A stretch of 46,170 nucleotides of DNA from positions 1 through 46,170 of the forward strand of contig JAFQRY010000017.1 of assembly GCA_017409845.1 (NCBI GenBank), in the 5' to 3' direction. Position numbers and translations under genes: made by a program. Shown piece by piece: positions 1-8,936 of this stretch. The DNA is from Clostridia bacterium. Lineage in GTDB: Bacteria > Bacillota > Clostridia > Oscillospirales > Acutalibacteraceae. Below the pieces are notes generated by a model, which was not told where the DNA came from, searched no databases, and worked only from the letters and a program-made list of their open reading frames with translations. Position 1 is the stretch's first letter. The number at the start of each line of letters is the position of its first letter.

Positions 1-140
1 CTCTGACATCTTTTTTTCTCGTTATTTTCGAGAATTACTGCTGTACTTGAAAGTACATACTCAAATTAATCTTCAAGGGTTTTTCTTGAATCGTTGTTTA
101 ATTTTCAAGGTGCGTTTCTCTCCGCTCTCTTGCGGAGTGC
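1..140 (-). other. Untranslated leader, probably of an rRNA operon beyond the left edge
   Basis: Downstream of the strong leftward promoter there is no plausible reading frame. The transcript would begin with a hairpin (arms CTCCGC/GCGGAG, 120-137), followed by an ACCTTGAAAATTAAAC stretch like the CTTGAAAA segments found in rRNA leaders and spacers of Clostridia, then further short inverted repeats (TTCAAG/CTTGAA, TTCTCG/CGAGAA). No mature 16S sequence is inside the window, so the assignment to an rRNA operon is inference. Another stable RNA is possible. Confidence 0.45.
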
Positions 141-146
141 TTGAAT

Positions 147-246
147 AATATATCACAACAAAATCAAATTGTCAACACTTTTTTTACATTTTTTTCAGAT
201 TTTTTCACTCTTTACAGTTATGCACATTATCGGAAAGTTATGTCAA
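147..246 (-). promoter_or_regulatory. Tandem strong leftward promoters, probably of an rRNA operon
   Basis: Read on the minus strand, a consensus -35 TTGACA (170-175) is followed after exactly 17 bases by TATATT (147-152). Further upstream a second TTGACA (241-246) is followed after 17 bases by the weaker GCATAA (218-223). A/T tracts lie upstream of both boxes, as UP elements do. Two stacked near-consensus promoters with no coding sequence downstream before the edge fit a stable-RNA operon. The first is clear in the sequence; the second is weaker and tentative. Transcription would start near 140 and run off the left edge. Confidence 0.7.
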
Positions 247-297
247 AAAATTCTATAAAAAATGCACAAACAAATAACACTATATATAATATTGTAA

Positions 298-903
298 TTA
301 ATTATATAGTTTATTTTTTATACTTTCTATTATTTCTATCAATTTAAACCTTATTTCATATTGCGGTTTGCTTCTGATAATACTGCCGCCTTCCTTTGTA
401 ATGTACAAGTCAATTTCGGTATTTCCGGCTGCAGCAGGCAGACAAAGCGGCGGAAACATAACGCACCACCAGTTATGTCCCTCTCCTTCACCGAGCACCA
501 CCTTTATTGCTCTGTATTTTCCTGCAGGCAAGGTATAATCTTCATAGGTTCGGGTTGTGAAATATTCTTCGGCAAATCCTATTTTTGCAATATAATCAAA
601 ACCGTTTTCCTTCAGCACTTTGTTTGCGGTTTCAACCAGTTTTTCTTTTTCATTCGAAAGAATTTCTTCGGCGTCCGACACATTCGTTTTTCCTGAAAAA
701 ATCTCTGTTCCGCTTGCAAGAAGAGCATCACGCACCATCAGCTTAACCTGTTGGTCCTCAGGGCTGTCTGAATTTGCAAGGATATGAAGCCTGAGAACGC
801 TGTCACGGATTTTTTCACATTCATTATCAAATCCGACAAGCGAAAACACAATTGATATTACCAACGCAATTGCCAATGATATTTCCAGTCTGTTTCTTTT
901 CAT
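298..903 (-). CDS. spoIIR: Stage II sporulation protein R (SpoIIR)
   Basis: SpoIIR is the secreted forespore signal that triggers SpoIIGA-dependent processing of pro-sigma-E in the mother cell. The 201-residue product has an N-terminal membrane/signal segment (about residues 8-24), then the family's conserved block VLRLHILANSDSPEDQ and the C-terminal motif GHNWWCVMFPPLC. Length is normal for the family. It is the last gene of the leftward recD2-comF-mreB-spoIIR run. In Bacillus the gene is sigma-F controlled; no convincing sigma-F promoter was found here. A hairpin in front of the gene (909-949) includes the likely ribosome-binding site in its 3' arm. The family assignment is secure from the motifs. 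Confidence 0.95.
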   Translation of the reverse strand: MKRNRLEISLAIALVISIVFSLVGFDNECEKIRDSVLRLHILANSDSPEDQQVKLMVRDALLASGTEIFSGKTNVSDAEEILSNEKEKLVETANKVLKENGFDYIAKIGFAEEYFTTRTYEDYTLPAGKYRAIKVVLGEGEGHNWWCVMFPPLCLPAAAGNTEIDLYITKEGGSIIRSKPQYEIRFKLIEIIESIKNKLYN

Positions 904-908
904 AAATA

Positions 909-949
909 AAACCGTCCTTTTATGTTATAAAAACATTGTTGGACGGTTT
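909..949 (-). terminator. Hairpin between mreB and spoIIR (terminator or RBS-occluding)
   Basis: Perfect 9-bp arms AAACCGTCC (909-917) and GGACGGTTT (941-949) flank a 23-base loop. On the minus strand the 3' arm runs into TTTATTT and then the spoIIR ATG at 903. The AAAGGA that would serve as Shine-Dalgarno overlaps this arm. The element could be a terminator for mreB transcripts, or could hide the spoIIR RBS in read-through mRNA. Confidence 0.55.
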
Positions 950-957
950 GAGTGGTT

Positions 958-2004
958 TTATTCGGTTTTTTCGGGTTCAAGTCCGCCGATTTCGTCTCTC
1001 GCTTTGAAAACATAGCCGTTGTAGCTGAGGATATCCATGTGGGTCAGGGCTTCTCCCGTTCCGAGAGCAACACAATTCAGTGAATCCTCGGACACAATGG
1101 TTCTGACACCGGTTTTTTTCTCAATCATTTTATCAATCCCCTGAAGGAGAGCACCGCCGCCGGTAAGCCTTATTCCCGTTTCCATTATATCCGCAGAAAG
1201 CTCGGGAGGAGTAAGTTCAAGAACGGAACGGACAGCTTCGCTTATCGTTTCAAGATGAGGACGCATTGCGAGATAAGCTTCTGTTGAGCTGACCTCAATG
1301 CTTACGGGAAGGTTTGTTATAAAATGCTTCCCCTTTACGGTCATGCCGAGCTCAACATCACGGAGATAGGAGCAGCCTATTTGTTTCTTTATATGCTCCG
1401 CGGTTTTTTCGCCGATTATCACATCTCTTTCACGCCTTATCTGACGCACGATGGCTTCATCAAGTGCATTACCTGCAACTTTTATGGATTTTGAAACGGA
1501 AATGCAGCCCATTGTGATAACTGCAATATCTGTTGTTCCTCCGCCGATATCTACAATCATTGCGCCGACGGGTCTGTTGCTTCCGAGACCTGCTCCGAGG
1601 GCGGCAGCAAGCGGTTCTTCGATAAGACATGCTTTTGCGGCACCCGCAGAGGTTATCAGGTCAAGAATTGTTCTTTTTTCAAGACTTGTTGCCATTGACG
1701 GAACACAGACAACAACATTGGGCTTGAATACCATGTTTTTACATATCTTTGAAAGAAAATAGCGAAGAATATGCCTGGTTGCGGTAAAATCAGAAACAAC
1801 TCCGTGCTCCATGGGTCTGACAACCCTTATTGACTCAGGATTTTTCCCGACCATATCCCATGCACGCTTGCCGACCGCAATAAGCTTTCCGCTTTCTTTT
1901 TCATAGGCGGCGGCACACGGTTCGGAAAGGACTATCCCTTTGTTTTCAACATAAATAACTATAGATGTTGTTCCGAGATCAATGCCTATATTTGTTCCGA
2001 GCAT
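958..2004 (-). CDS. mreB: MreB/Mbl-family rod-shape actin homologue
   Basis: The 348-residue protein is an actin-like ATPase of the MreB family, which forms membrane-associated filaments that orient lateral cell-wall synthesis. The phosphate-1 loop IGIDLGTTSIVIY sits at the N-terminus, the phosphate-2 motif VDIGGGTTDIAVI near residue 150, and the adenosine motif LTGGGALLQG near the C-terminus. Length matches MreB/Mbl/MreBH. The ATG follows comF by only 4 bases, with its RBS (AAGGCGGTGAAGAA) inside the comF tail, so the two are almost certainly co-transcribed. mreC and mreD are not next to it, so it may be a stand-alone Mbl- or MreBH-type paralogue; sequence alone does not separate these. Confidence 0.93.
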   Translation of the reverse strand: MLGTNIGIDLGTTSIVIYVENKGIVLSEPCAAAYEKESGKLIAVGKRAWDMVGKNPESIRVVRPMEHGVVSDFTATRHILRYFLSKICKNMVFKPNVVVCVPSMATSLEKRTILDLITSAGAAKACLIEEPLAAALGAGLGSNRPVGAMIVDIGGGTTDIAVITMGCISVSKSIKVAGNALDEAIVRQIRRERDVIIGEKTAEHIKKQIGCSYLRDVELGMTVKGKHFITNLPVSIEVSSTEAYLAMRPHLETISEAVRSVLELTPPELSADIMETGIRLTGGGALLQGIDKMIEKKTGVRTIVSEDSLNCVALGTGEALTHMDILSYNGYVFKARDEIGGLEPEKTE

Positions 2005-2008
2005 TTCT

Positions 2009-2728
2009 TCACCGCCTTTCCTTTGGTTTTATTTTTTTCTTTGTGAGTGCCGCTGCGACGCAATAAACCTCTTTTGCACCGTAAAGCCAGAGCATTTTTG
2101 CACACTCGTTGAGAGTTTCTCCCGAGGTTGCTATATCATCGCATATGAGCACCGTTTTATCTTTTACTTCTTCGGGATTTTTAACATCAAACACACCCGT
2201 AAGATTTCCTTTTCTGATATTATAATTCAGACCGTGCTGCTTTTCGGTTTCGTAAATCTTCACAAGCACACCGGGTCTGTATTCCATGCCGAGATTTTCA
2301 GATATGCTTTTGCAAAGCAAGGCACACTGATTATAACCTCTCTCCTTCACGCTTTTGCGTGTCATGGGCACTTCGGTTATAAAATCAAAGTCTATGCCGT
2401 CGTATCTCTGAAGAATCGTTTCCGAAATCTCTTTTCCGTAGGCTTTTGCATTATCGGGGCTTTTTCTGAATTTGAAGGCATGCATGCCTTTGCGGACATT
2501 ACCTTCAAAATAAAAAGGTGCAACCAGACTTTCAAAATACATTTCCGCACCCTTGCAAGAACAGAAATCCGTTCCTCTGCCGCATTTTCTGCATACATTC
2601 CCCGTTACTCTCGGAAGACTTTTTTCACATTCCGCACAGACGAGCAAATCAGAGGTTATAACACTTCCGCAATATGCACATCTTTTTGGTAAAACGGAAA
2701 ACAGTATTCGTTTTAATGTATTAATCAA
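2009..2728 (-). CDS. comF: ComF-family phosphoribosyltransferase-like protein
   Basis: The 239-residue protein has the ComFC architecture: an N-terminal double zinc ribbon (CAYCG near residues 17-21, CAEC, CRKCGRG, CSC) and a C-terminal type I phosphoribosyltransferase domain with the PRPP-binding signature VLICDDIATSGET near residue 193. ComF proteins are needed for DNA uptake and single-strand DNA handling in competent bacteria; the actual reaction is not established. Its start codon overlaps the 3' end of recD2 by 4 bases (2725-2728), indicating translational coupling with a DNA-processing helicase. Family assignment is secure; a competence role in this organism is inference. Confidence 0.93.
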   Translation of the reverse strand: MINTLKRILFSVLPKRCAYCGSVITSDLLVCAECEKSLPRVTGNVCRKCGRGTDFCSCKGAEMYFESLVAPFYFEGNVRKGMHAFKFRKSPDNAKAYGKEISETILQRYDGIDFDFITEVPMTRKSVKERGYNQCALLCKSISENLGMEYRPGVLVKIYETEKQHGLNYNIRKGNLTGVFDVKNPEEVKDKTVLICDDIATSGETLNECAKMLWLYGAKEVYCVAAALTKKKIKPKERR

Positions 2729-4926
2729 CCGTCTTCACCCAACATTATAAAGCTTTTGAGGGCAGAATATCTTTTTGCTTTGCTGTTATTAAGAGTCATG
2801 CGTTCAACGGTATTCCGCGAGCCGACAAGAATCATAAGCTTTTTTGCTCTTGTTACTGCAGTATATAAAAGGTTTCTGTAGGCAAGCTGCTCAACAACTC
2901 CCGAAACAGGCATAACAACCGCTTCAAACTCATTACCCTGACTTTTATGAACGGTCACGGCATAAGCATGCTCAAGCTCCGCACCCGCCTCAAACGGATA
3001 TTCGGCAGTTTTATCATCAAATCTGACATAGAGCATATGTGCGGGCTCATCAATCTTTTCGAGCAGACCGATATCGCCGTTAAACACGCCGAGCCCCTCT
3101 TTTTCTTTGCTTGTCCAAGGAATATTATAGTTATTTTTAGTCTGCATAAGCTTATCGCCTTCACGGAAAACACGCTGACCGAAGTTATGTTCACGCTTAT
3201 GCTTTGCGGGAGGATTGATTGCATTTTGCAGATGTTTATTGAGATTAACTGTTCCCGACTCACCCTTTCTTGAAGGGCAGAGAACCTGAATATCCTCAAG
3301 CGGAGAATAGCCGTAAGCCTTAGGAAGCCTTGCAGAACAAAGCTCGGTTACGGTTTTTGCTGCAAGAAAAGGACTGTTACGCTCCATAAAGAAGAAGTCC
3401 TTATCTGTTACGGAAAGCTCGGGGATTTCGCCGCTGACGATTTTATGAGCATTGGTGACAATAAGACTTTCCATCGCCTGACGGAAAACCTCTTTGAGTT
3501 CAACAACAGGCAGAGCCTTTGAATTTATCATATCATGGAGCACATTACCTGCACCGACGGGCGGAAGCTGATCGGAGTCACCTACCATAACAAGACGGCA
3601 GCCTATCGGAAGTGCGTCAAGAAGACTCGAAAACAAAACGATGTCAACCATTGAAAGCTCGTCGATGATAACCGCACCTGCACTGAGCGGATTTCTTTTG
3701 TTACGCTGAAAAACGGGGCGATCGTTTCTGTCCCATTCAACCTCAAGCATACGGTGGATTGTCTGAGCATCCCTGCCCGTAAGCTCGCTCATCCTTTTGG
3801 CTGCTCTTCCCGTAGGTGCGGCAAGTGCAACCTCAAGTCCCTGAGATTCAAAAACCCTGAGAATTCCTCTGAGAGTTGTTGTTTTTCCCGTACCGGGACC
3901 GCCGGTAAGAATGAGTATTCCTTTTTCAACGGCAAGCTTTATTGCAAGCCGCTGCTGTTCATTATATAAAACGCCGCTTATAAGCTCGGCCTTGTTGATT
4001 TCTTCATCAATATCACAGAAGCATTTCGGTGCATACCGCTTCATAAAAAGAACGGTATTTGCCGCACGCTTTTCCGCATTATAAATGTCGGGCATGAAAA
4101 TAAATTCTCTGCCGCTGATGACATCCGAAACAAGCTGCTTCTGCTCAATAACCTTATCAAGATGAATTTCTATTGTTTCTTCATTGCAGCCGAGAAGGTC
4201 GCAGCACGGAGGAATAAGCTTTTCCCTCGGAAGGCAGGTGTGTCCGTTATAAAGATTATGACGCACCGCATATATGATTCCTGCTGAAATTCTGTATTCA
4301 TCGGCAGGCGGAACGGGAAGTCTTGCTGCAATTTCGCAGGCTTTATCAAAGGTTATTCCGATTCCTTCGGAACAAAGAAGATAAGGATTTCTTTCAACCG
4401 TAGCAACGGAATTCTTTCCGAAAACCTTAAACACCCTGAGGCATTCCGCCGTTGTCATGCCGTATTTTTCAAGAGAAATAAGAGCTTCTCTTTCAGCTGC
4501 ACGTTTTTTGAATTCGGTTGAAATCTCTCTTGCTCTTTCACGGGAAATTCCTTTTATCTCAGCAAGCCGTTCGGGGCAGTTTTCAATAACCGAAAAGGTA
4601 TCCTCTCCGAAACGCTCAACAATTTTCTGAGCCGTTTTTTCCTTTACACCCTTGATTATTCCCGACGAAAGATATGAAAGCATATCGGCAGCAGTTTCGG
4701 GCATTTCACGCTGACAGCCTTCGATTCTGAACTGCTTGCCGAAGGTGGGATGAACCGACCATTTGCCGCTGAAGGTAACTTTTTCGCCGCAATAGAGCTC
4801 GCCTACATTTCCCGTTGCAGTAAAAAGCTCACCGCCGCTTGAGAAATCAAGAACAGTGTAGCCGTTTTCATTATTGCGGAAGGTTATGTATTCAACCGTT
4901 CCGGTGATTGTTACCAATTCTTCCAT
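2725..4926 (-). CDS. recD2: RecD2-type ATP-dependent 5'-3' DNA helicase
   Basis: This is a superfamily 1B helicase of the RecD2 type, found in bacteria without RecBC partners and linked to repair and fork stability. The N-terminal OB-like segment (VTITGTVEYITFRN) and helix-hairpin-helix repeats lead to Walker A GGPGTGKTT near residue 342, Walker B IIDELSMVD, GDSDQLPPVG, and the C-terminal motif VHKSQGNEFEAVV. An in-frame TTG at 4935 would add three residues. I prefer ATG 4926 because family members begin close to MEEL, and no clear Shine-Dalgarno supports either start. It lies just downstream of rnpB with no strong terminator between, so read-through is possible. Confidence 0.94.
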   Translation of the reverse strand: MEELVTITGTVEYITFRNNENGYTVLDFSSGGELFTATGNVGELYCGEKVTFSGKWSVHPTFGKQFRIEGCQREMPETAADMLSYLSSGIIKGVKEKTAQKIVERFGEDTFSVIENCPERLAEIKGISRERAREISTEFKKRAAEREALISLEKYGMTTAECLRVFKVFGKNSVATVERNPYLLCSEGIGITFDKACEIAARLPVPPADEYRISAGIIYAVRHNLYNGHTCLPREKLIPPCCDLLGCNEETIEIHLDKVIEQKQLVSDVISGREFIFMPDIYNAEKRAANTVLFMKRYAPKCFCDIDEEINKAELISGVLYNEQQRLAIKLAVEKGILILTGGPGTGKTTTLRGILRVFESQGLEVALAAPTGRAAKRMSELTGRDAQTIHRMLEVEWDRNDRPVFQRNKRNPLSAGAVIIDELSMVDIVLFSSLLDALPIGCRLVMVGDSDQLPPVGAGNVLHDMINSKALPVVELKEVFRQAMESLIVTNAHKIVSGEIPELSVTDKDFFFMERNSPFLAAKTVTELCSARLPKAYGYSPLEDIQVLCPSRKGESGTVNLNKHLQNAINPPAKHKREHNFGQRVFREGDKLMQTKNNYNIPWTSKEKEGLGVFNGDIGLLEKIDEPAHMLYVRFDDKTAEYPFEAGAELEHAYAVTVHKSQGNEFEAVVMPVSGVVEQLAYRNLLYTAVTRAKKLMILVGSRNTVERMTLNNSKAKRYSALKSFIMLGEDG

Positions 4927-4960
4927 ATCAACCAAATATCAACAAACAAATATCATAAAA

Positions 4961-5335
4961 CTGAGCGGGTGCCGAGAGAATCTGTAAGCCGAGTTCTGTC
5001 ATTTAAGGCAATCATCTGTCTACGCCCTGCGTTGCCGCAGGGCTTTAGCCACCCGTCGGAGTATCGTCGAGCAAACGACGGAGCAAAGCTCCTCCCCCGG
5101 TCGGTGTTGCTTCGGATAGGGTTTGCAGGGCCGTGCGGTTCCCCGCACGCCGGTGAGCTCTTACCTCGCCTTTCCACCCTTACCTGTGATGCACAGGCGG
5201 TATATCTCTGTTGCACTTTCCCTAAGGTCACCCTCGGCGGCCGTTAGCCGTTATCCTGCTCTGTGAAGCTCGGACTTTCCTCACGCAGCATTACGCTGCC
5301 CGCGACTGCCCGACTCACTCAGCACACACGCTCCG
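4961..5335 (-). ncRNA. rnpB: RNase P catalytic RNA
   Basis: The minus strand folds and reads as bacterial RNase P RNA, the ribozyme that matures tRNA 5' ends together with RnpA. Conserved region I (GAGGAAAGTCCG, at 5271-5282) and conserved region V (ACAGAACTCGGCTTAC, at 4984-4999) are intact, along with GGGTGGCTAAAGCCC and the GATGATTGCC segment. The termini pair as helix P1 (GAGCG near 5333 with CGCTC near 4963). The overall arrangement fits the ancestral type A class. Ends are estimated from P1 and from the promoter. Open frames on either strand across this RNA are spurious. Confidence 0.96.
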
Positions 5336-5339
5336 TTAT

Positions 5340-5368
5340 ATTTTAAATCACCTTTATTAAAATGTCAA
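5340..5368 (-). promoter_or_regulatory. rnpB promoter
   Basis: On the minus strand TTGACA (5363-5368) is followed by a 17-base spacer and TAAAAT (5340-5345). The expected start, about seven bases further on, coincides with the 5' end of RNase P helix P1. Strong sigma-A consensus for a constitutively made RNA. Confidence 0.85.
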
Positions 5369-5409
5369 ACATTAATTATAATATTTAAAAATATTTACAT
5401 TTAAAGTAT

Positions 5410-5438
5410 TGTATATCTCGTTTTTTTGAGTTAGAATG
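5410..5438 (+). promoter_or_regulatory. Possible promoter of the LCP-GNAT pair
   Basis: TTGTAT (5410-5415), a 17-base spacer and TAGAAT (5433-5438) precede the LCP gene by about 30 bases. The -35 is poor and the region is very A/T rich, so this is only a candidate. Confidence 0.4.
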
Positions 5439-5467
5439 TCTGTAATCAAATCAGAAAGGTTTTAATA

Positions 5468-6517
5468 ATGGAAGATATATATATTTCAAAGAGAAGGCAG
5501 AATATCAATGATTTTCAGATAACAAATCAGGACATGCCTCCAATGCCTCCGCAGCAACAGCCTCCTGAAAAAAAGCCGAAAAAGAAAAAGCACGGATTTC
5601 TTAAAGCAATTGCCGTTTTCGTTCTTGCGGTTTTTCTTTTTACATCTGTTTTTATTTTTGTTTTCGCCGCTGCATCGGGCTACACGCGAAACGATCTTGA
5701 AAAAAACGAATATGTTTCATCATATGAACTGAAAAGCAGTCCGCTTGTTTCAAACATACTTCTTATGGGCGTTGACGGCAGTGCAGATTCCGCTTCACGC
5801 TCGGATTCCATGATTCTTGTTTCTCTTGACTACATGCACGGAAAAATAAAGCTCACCTCATTTCTCCGTGACAGCTGGGTTGAAATTCCGTCAAAGGGCA
5901 AAAAAGCAAAGCTCAACGCTGCCTGCACCTACGGCGGTCCGCAGCTCGTTGTTGACACAATCGAATACAATTTCGGCGTTGATATTGATCACTATGTTAT
6001 GGTTGATTTTGAAATGTTTACCGACATAATCGACAGCCTCGGCGGAATTGATGTTGAGGTTACAAGCAAAGAAGCAAAATTCATCAACAGAACAACACGC
6101 CACACCGTTGAAAGCGGCGAAAGTGTTCATCTTAACGGTGATGAGGCTCTTGTTTACTGCAGAATAAGAAAGCTTGACTCCGACTATATGAGAACATACC
6201 GTCAGAGAAAAGTCATAACAGCTCTCATCGGGCAGGCAAGGTCAGCGGGAATTGACACTCTTCTTTCTGCTATGAAGGATGTTTTTCCGATGATAGAAAC
6301 GGATATGTCTGCTGCAGAGATTACCGCACTCGCTTATAAAGGCGGCTTCGGTGTTCTTGCTTTTGACATAGAGCAGAACCGTGTTCCGACGGATGAACAC
6401 ATGTATCCCGACACGATAAGCGGTCAGTGGGTTGAGGTTGTTGACATTGATGCAACCAAAGATTATCTGCGGGAATATATATATACCAATAATATATCTG
6501 TAGAGGACGAAGAATAA
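5468..6517 (+). CDS. LytR-CpsA-Psr (LCP) family cell-wall glycopolymer ligase
   Basis: LCP proteins transfer undecaprenyl-linked wall teichoic acid or capsule-type polymers to peptidoglycan outside the membrane. The 349-residue product has a proline- and lysine-rich cytoplasmic head (residues 1-42), one membrane span (about 45-68), then the LCP domain with NILLMGVDG, the arginine-rich SRSDSMILVSLD and FLRDSWVEIP. The start is supported by AGAAAGG upstream. It overlaps the following acetyltransferase by one base (TAATG), so both are made from one mRNA. Which polymer it attaches cannot be told from the sequence. Confidence 0.93.
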   Translation: MEDIYISKRRQNINDFQITNQDMPPMPPQQQPPEKKPKKKKHGFLKAIAVFVLAVFLFTSVFIFVFAAASGYTRNDLEKNEYVSSYELKSSPLVSNILLMGVDGSADSASRSDSMILVSLDYMHGKIKLTSFLRDSWVEIPSKGKKAKLNAACTYGGPQLVVDTIEYNFGVDIDHYVMVDFEMFTDIIDSLGGIDVEVTSKEAKFINRTTRHTVESGESVHLNGDEALVYCRIRKLDSDYMRTYRQRKVITALIGQARSAGIDTLLSAMKDVFPMIETDMSAAEITALAYKGGFGVLAFDIEQNRVPTDEHMYPDTISGQWVEVVDIDATKDYLREYIYTNNISVEDEE

Positions 6518-6972
6518 TGAATGTTGTTTTCAGAAAATTCAGACAGTCAGACAAGGATACCTTTTTCAGCATGGTAAAAAAGTTTTATGCTCCCCCTGCC
6601 GTGCTCCACTTTCCGAGCAATGAGGTTATGATGTCGGCGTTTCATGCTTCGTTTGAGCTTCCCGAATATATAAAGGGTTATATGTTTGAATGCGAGGGAG
6701 AGCCTGCGGGATATGCAATTGTTTCGCTGAAATTTGAAACAGAGGTAGGAGGAATTGCTGCATGGATCGAAGAGCTTTTTGTTGAAGAAGAATTCAGAAG
6801 CAAGGGTATCGGCAAAAAATTCTTTGATTTTCTGAAAGATGAATTCAAGGGAAAAATCAGAAGAATACGCCTTGAGGTCGGTGATGAAAACGACGGAGCA
6901 AAGCGACTTTACGAAAACATCGGCTTTGAGTTTCTTGATTATAAGCAGATGGTTATTGATAAGGATTTTTAA
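6517..6972 (+). CDS. GNAT-family N-acetyltransferase
   Basis: The 151-residue protein has the GCN5-related acetyltransferase fold. Motif A reads ELFVEEEFRSKGIGKKFFDFL (residues about 84-104), giving the R-x-x-G-I-G acetyl-CoA loop, and RLYENIGFEFLDY marks motif B near the C-terminus. The substrate is unknown. It is translationally coupled to the LCP gene (shared base at 6517), but a functional link to wall assembly is only suggested by this. A bidirectional terminator follows. Confidence 0.9.
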   Translation: MNVVFRKFRQSDKDTFFSMVKKFYAPPAVLHFPSNEVMMSAFHASFELPEYIKGYMFECEGEPAGYAIVSLKFETEVGGIAAWIEELFVEEEFRSKGIGKKFFDFLKDEFKGKIRRIRLEVGDENDGAKRLYENIGFEFLDYKQMVIDKDF

Positions 6973-6976
6973 TTAA

Positions 6977-7020
6977 AGAAAACCCACGGTGATTGTGCAA
7001 TAAATCACCGTGGGAATTTT
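6977..7020. terminator. Bidirectional rho-independent terminator
   Basis: Perfect 12-bp arms CCCACGGTGATT (6983-6994) and AATCACCGTGGG (7003-7014) flank an 8-base loop. A-rich sequence on the left and T-rich on the right make it work for both the rightward LCP-GNAT unit and the leftward ftsH operon that converge here. Confidence 0.9.
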
Positions 7021-8900
7021 TATGCTTCCTGAGTCATAAGAGCCGCAAATTCTTCACCCGTCATCTTTTCGTTTTCGAAAAGCTTCTGAGCAATAAGATG
7101 AAGCTTATCCATATGCTCTGTAAGAATCGCTTCCGTTCTTGTATAAGCATTTCTGATAATGTTTTCAATTTCTTCGTCAATCTGAGACGCAACATTTTCT
7201 GAGTAGTTGCGGACCTGACCGTAATCCTTGCCGAGGAAAACCTCGCGGTTTGAGCCGCCGAAGGCAATGGGACCGAGCTTATCGCTCATGCCGTATTTGG
7301 TAACCATGCTTCTCGCTGTTTCCGTTGCTCTTTCGATATCATTGGAAGCTCCGGTTGAAATATCGCCGAGAACAAGAGCCTCAGCAACGCGTCCGCCGAG
7401 AAGGCAGACAAGGCTGTCAAGCATTTCATTCTTTGATGTGTAGTTCTTTTCCTCAACAGGTCTGTGGAGCGTATAGCCGCCCGCCATACCTCTGGGGATA
7501 ATCGAAATCTGATGAACGGGATCCTCGTGTTCAAGATAAAAGCTTGAAACCGCATGACCTGCTTCGTGGTAGGCTGTGAGCTTCTTTGCCTTTTCGTTCA
7601 TCTTATGGGATTTCTTTTCGGAACCGACCTGAACCTTGAGTGCCGCTTCATCAATTTCTTCCATCGTTATCGCTTTCTTATCGCATCTTGCGGCAAGAAG
7701 AGCAGCTTCATTAAGAAGGTTTTCAAGGTCAGCACCGGTAAATCCGATTGTTGCGTGAGCAATGCTGTTAAGGTCAACATCAGGACCGATGGGCTTGCCC
7801 TTTGCGTGAACCTTGAGAATTTCAAATCTGCCCTTTGTATCGGGATAATTAACGGTTACCTGGCGGTCGAATCTGCCGGGTCTGAGAAGTGCGGGGTCAA
7901 GAATGTCGGGTCTGTTGGTTGCAGCAATAACAATAACACCTTCGTTGGCACCGAAACCGTCCATTTCAACAAGCAGCTGGTTAAGGGTCTGCTCTCTTTC
8001 GTCATGTCCGCCGCCCATGCCTGCACCTCTGTGACGGCCGACGGCATCAATTTCATCAATAAAGATAATTGAAGGAGAATTTTTCTTTGCCTGGTCAAAA
8101 AGGTCACGGACTCTCGATGCACCGACACCGACATACATTTCAACGAAATCGGAACCTGAAATCGAGAAGAAGGGAACATCGGCTTCGCCTGCAACAGCTC
8201 TTGCAAGAAGAGTTTTACCCGTACCCGGAGGGCCTACAAGCAAAACGCCCTTTGGAATTCTTGCACCGAGAGCATCAAACTTTGAAGTATCCTTAAGGAA
8301 CTGAACAATTTCTTCAAGCTCCTCTTTTTCTTCGTCTGCACCGGCAACATCCTTGAAGGTTGCTTTTCGCTTTTCATCCTTGGCATGCTTTATTCTTGCC
8401 TTGCCGAAGCTCATTGTGCGGTTGTTTTCGTTGGTCATGGTCTGATTCATGCGCTTGAACATAAAGAAGGTAAGCGCACCCATTGCAACAAGGAGAAGAA
8501 GGGTGGGAACAATGTTATAAATCCACTCACCCGTTGAGCCTGCCACATAGTCTGCCTTGATTTTCTTACCGGGATTTTCACGGTTATATTTTATAACGCT
8601 GTCGTGAATATCCTCAACAAAAAGACTTACACTGGGCACAGAGAAATTTTTCTGCTGCTTATCGCCCTCAACATAATAGACAAGTACACCGCTGCTGAGA
8701 TTAAGCTTATATTCGGTAACCTTGCCCTCATCAAAAAGAGAAACAAGCTCGTAATATTCTGTTTTTTCCTGCTTCTGATTTCCTGCATAAAAAACCATTG
8801 CACCGATTATCATAACGGGAATAAGAATATACGGCAGCAAGGTCACGATTTTCTTTTTGAAATTACCGGGATTAGTATTTTTCGTATTCAACTGGAACAA
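7020..8900 (-). CDS. ftsH: ATP-dependent zinc metalloprotease FtsH
   Basis: FtsH is the hexameric membrane AAA+ protease that degrades damaged or regulatory membrane and cytosolic proteins. The 626-residue chain has two membrane spans (about 18-40 and 131-150) around an extracytoplasmic domain, the AAA module with Walker A GPPGTGKT and Walker [13 protein letters not shown], the second region of homology ([18 protein letters not shown]), and the zinc site HEAGH at residues 445-449. The start is unusual: there is no upstream ATG. TTG at 8900 lies three bases after a perfect AAGGAG, and a second TTG at 8891 gives more normal spacing. It is the last gene of the rnj-to-ftsH run; the tilS-hpt-ftsH order is conserved in Firmicutes. 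Confidence 0.96.
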   Translation of the reverse strand: MFQLNTKNTNPGNFKKKIVTLLPYILIPVMIIGAMVFYAGNQKQEKTEYYELVSLFDEGKVTEYKLNLSSGVLVYYVEGDKQQKNFSVPSVSLFVEDIHDSVIKYNRENPGKKIKADYVAGSTGEWIYNIVPTLLLLVAMGALTFFMFKRMNQTMTNENNRTMSFGKARIKHAKDEKRKATFKDVAGADEEKEELEEIVQFLKDTSKFDALGARIPKGVLLVGPPGTGKTLLARAVAGEADVPFFSISGSDFVEMYVGVGASRVRDLFDQAKKNSPSIIFIDEIDAVGRHRGAGMGGGHDEREQTLNQLLVEMDGFGANEGVIVIAATNRPDILDPALLRPGRFDRQVTVNYPDTKGRFEILKVHAKGKPIGPDVDLNSIAHATIGFTGADLENLLNEAALLAARCDKKAITMEEIDEAALKVQVGSEKKSHKMNEKAKKLTAYHEAGHAVSSFYLEHEDPVHQISIIPRGMAGGYTLHRPVEEKNYTSKNEMLDSLVCLLGGRVAEALVLGDISTGASNDIERATETARSMVTKYGMSDKLGPIAFGGSNREVFLGKDYGQVRNYSENVASQIDEEIENIIRNAYTRTEAILTEHMDKLHLIAQKLFENEKMTGEEFAALMTQEA

Positions 8901-8936
8901 TCACTCCTTAAAATAGCATTTCCAAAGAACGCTCTT

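Noticed and set aside
141-347. Small rightward open frame near the left edge
   Set aside because: Low-complexity A/T-rich sequence over a strong opposite-strand promoter, no RBS, overlaps the spoIIR end.
4953-5247. Open frames of about 92 codons on both strands
   Set aside because: They lie within the conserved RNase P RNA; the conserved RNA regions and promoter explain the sequence fully.
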